A stretch of DNA of 5,889 nt, taken from the NCBI GenBank assembly GCA_900314165.1, contig OMUE01000152.1, positions 1 to 5,889 on the forward strand, written 5' to 3'. The notes beneath the pieces are model-generated. The model searched no databases and was not told the origin of the DNA. It saw nothing but the letters and a program-made list of their open reading frames with translations. Positions 4,765-5,889 of this stretch are shown here, piece after piece. The position numbers and the translations under genes were made by a program. Position 1 is the stretch's first letter, and every line of letters begins with the position of its first letter. This stretch comes from an uncultured Acidaminococcus sp. Lineage in GTDB: Bacteria > Bacillota_C > Negativicutes > Acidaminococcales > Acidaminococcaceae.

Positions 4765-5889
4765 AGAAGCAAAAATATGAAGAACAGGAAGCCTGCGACC
4801 GCTACGATTACCTGGCAACCGCTTTCTGCGGGGGTATGGCCGGGCTCATCGACATTCTGTTCGTGGGAGCACCGGGGGAAAGTGCCCTGGGTACGTTCAG
4901 CGACCAGGCAGCCGATGCGGCCGTGAAAAAATTCGCCTCCCTGACCGGCTGGCGGCCCAGACCCGGAAAGGAAGACAGCGTGGCCTCGGCCATAGGGTTC
5001 CTGGAACGGAATTTTTCTGTGAACTACGACCAACGCTATAGCGCCGATGTGGGTAATGGTTTCTTCATGACTACGAAGAACCATCACTTTAAGTCTTTGT
5101 CCCACGCCCCGGATCCTGTGGGTTTGTTCTTTTCCATCCTGGACCAGTTCATGCACACGGCCAGCTTTGTGGACCATGGCCAGCTGATCCGCATCGATAC
5201 GTCCGACCAGGAATCCCCTCTCAAGGGGGGCAATGTGCTTGCCAAAATCTTTTGCGGTTTCTGCAACTGGCTGGGTCACATTGCTTCCGACGTGGCAGGC
5301 TCCAGCGGCGGCCGGGGCAATGGGCTCCGGGGCACAGGGGTGCCCGTGCCTTTTATGGAGCTGTTCCAATTCTGTGATTTCGGCTCCCTGCAGGTGGATA
5401 AGGACCGGCAGTCCCTGGCTGTGGTCATGACCCGGGTGTTCCAGGAAGGCTATGATGCCCGGTTTGCCGGCGCCATGGCAGTGCCCGTCCTTATAGAAGA
5501 GCTGCTGATCCGGGCGTTCTGGGCCTTCCGGCGCCATTATCAGAATGGCTATGCCTGGAAGGAGTGTCTGCCCTCCACAAAACATGCAGACTTGCGCCTG
5601 ATGCTGCTGGTGGGCAATTCCGTACTCTGCTTCTTCGATCTTGCTGATGCCACGGTTCGCAGCGGCTTCGGCACGAATATGGTGGCGTTTTTCCTGCACC
5701 TGAACTATGTAGCCTGGGTTCGGCTCATCCTGCTTGTCCTCAAAGAATTGGTTATCCGCCTGGGGCCCAAAGTGCGCAGAACCTTGGACCAATTCTGGCA
5801 GGAACTGCTCGCGTCTGTGAAGACGGAAAACGAGCGGCGGCAGTTGGAAGCTTTTTATGCCCGCATGGCAGCCTTTGACCGGAATCTGG
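4761..5889 (+). CDS. unrecognised membrane-associated protein, partial; YdjM-like His/Asp motifs
   Basis: An open frame of 376 codons that runs off the window, so the C-terminus is missing. It starts at an ATG overlapping the previous stop (ATGA), with only a weak GGGG (4747-4750) ahead of it, which suggests translational coupling. Hydrophobic stretches lie at about residues 19-37, 117-131, 158-176, 233-256, 280-294 and 306-333; the end (338-376) is charged and helical. Notable polar motifs are NHHFKSLSHAPDPVG (107-121), LGHIASDVAGSSG (171-183), a Gly-rich turn (182-193) and VPVPF (194-198), then CDFGSL (205-210) and MTRVFQEGYDARF (223-235). The order H...SH, then GH-x3-D, then Gly-rich and PF resembles the metal-ligand pattern HR-x2-THS...SH-x3-D of YdjM/DUF457 membrane hydrolases. 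This is my inference; spacing differs and the Arg is absent. Coding is supported by the overlap with the upstream gene, uninterrupted reading and sensible composition. Function is unknown. Confidence 0.85.
   Translation, partial: MKKQKYEEQEACDRYDYLATAFCGGMAGLIDILFVGAPGESALGTFSDQAADAAVKKFASLTGWRPRPGKEDSVASAIGFLERNFSVNYDQRYSADVGNGFFMTTKNHHFKSLSHAPDPVGLFFSILDQFMHTASFVDHGQLIRIDTSDQESPLKGGNVLAKIFCGFCNWLGHIASDVAGSSGGRGNGLRGTGVPVPFMELFQFCDFGSLQVDKDRQSLAVVMTRVFQEGYDARFAGAMAVPVLIEELLIRAFWAFRRHYQNGYAWKECLPSTKHADLRLMLLVGNSVLCFFDLADATVRSGFGTNMVAFFLHLNYVAWVRLILLVLKELVIRLGPKVRRTLDQFWQELLASVKTENERRQLEAFYARMAAFDRNL

Noticed and set aside
4668..5792. 374-codon open frame antisense to the second module gene
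   Set aside because: The rightward frame from 4761 is open to the window edge, overlaps the upstream gene by ATGA and has membrane-protein composition. The leftward frame is His/Gly/Pro-rich and crosses the gene junction.

Overview
The window looks like chromosome of an anaerobic member of the Firmicutes with moderate-to-high GC. The mix of a LysR regulator, a family III CoA-transferase and a CitMHS carboxylate carrier, with strong AGGAGG ribosome-binding sites, would suit an organic-acid fermenter such as an Acidaminococcus or Phascolarctobacterium relative (Negativicutes). That placement is an inference from gene content and style, not from a marker gene.

Layout. Positions 1-93 hold no gene I can support, only a TATAAT-like box and two small hairpins that lead into a strong bidirectional terminator (94-135). 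A full-length LysR-type regulator is read leftwards (145-1104). The 149-bp divergent spacer (1105-1253) carries a good dyad and a 10-bp element repeated exactly 20 bp apart, a plausible operator, plus overlapping face-to-face promoter candidates. Reading rightwards is a two-gene operon: a CaiB/BaiF (family III) CoA-transferase (1254-2444), then a CitMHS-family carboxylate:cation symporter (2480-3790). They are separated by 35 nt and by a perfect 10-bp hairpin that covers the first gene's stop codon. A strong terminator (3831-3873) closes the operon.

A second transcription unit follows, starting from an extended -10 candidate. It encodes a 281-residue protein with two helical, charged ends around a roughly 94-residue Gly/Ala-rich hydrophobic core (3919-4764). 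This gene overlaps by ATGA a second gene that stays open to the window edge (4761-5889, 376 residues seen). The second protein is hydrophobic and carries His/Asp motifs resembling those of YdjM/DUF457-type membrane metal hydrolases. Neither has a function I can name; together they are the least explained part of the window.

How it fits together. The regulator probably senses a carboxylic acid and controls its own gene and the divergent operon. The carrier would import the acid and the CoA-transferase would activate it as a thioester; enzymes for later steps are not in the window. The downstream pair is insulated by a terminator and is probably functionally separate, acting at the membrane.
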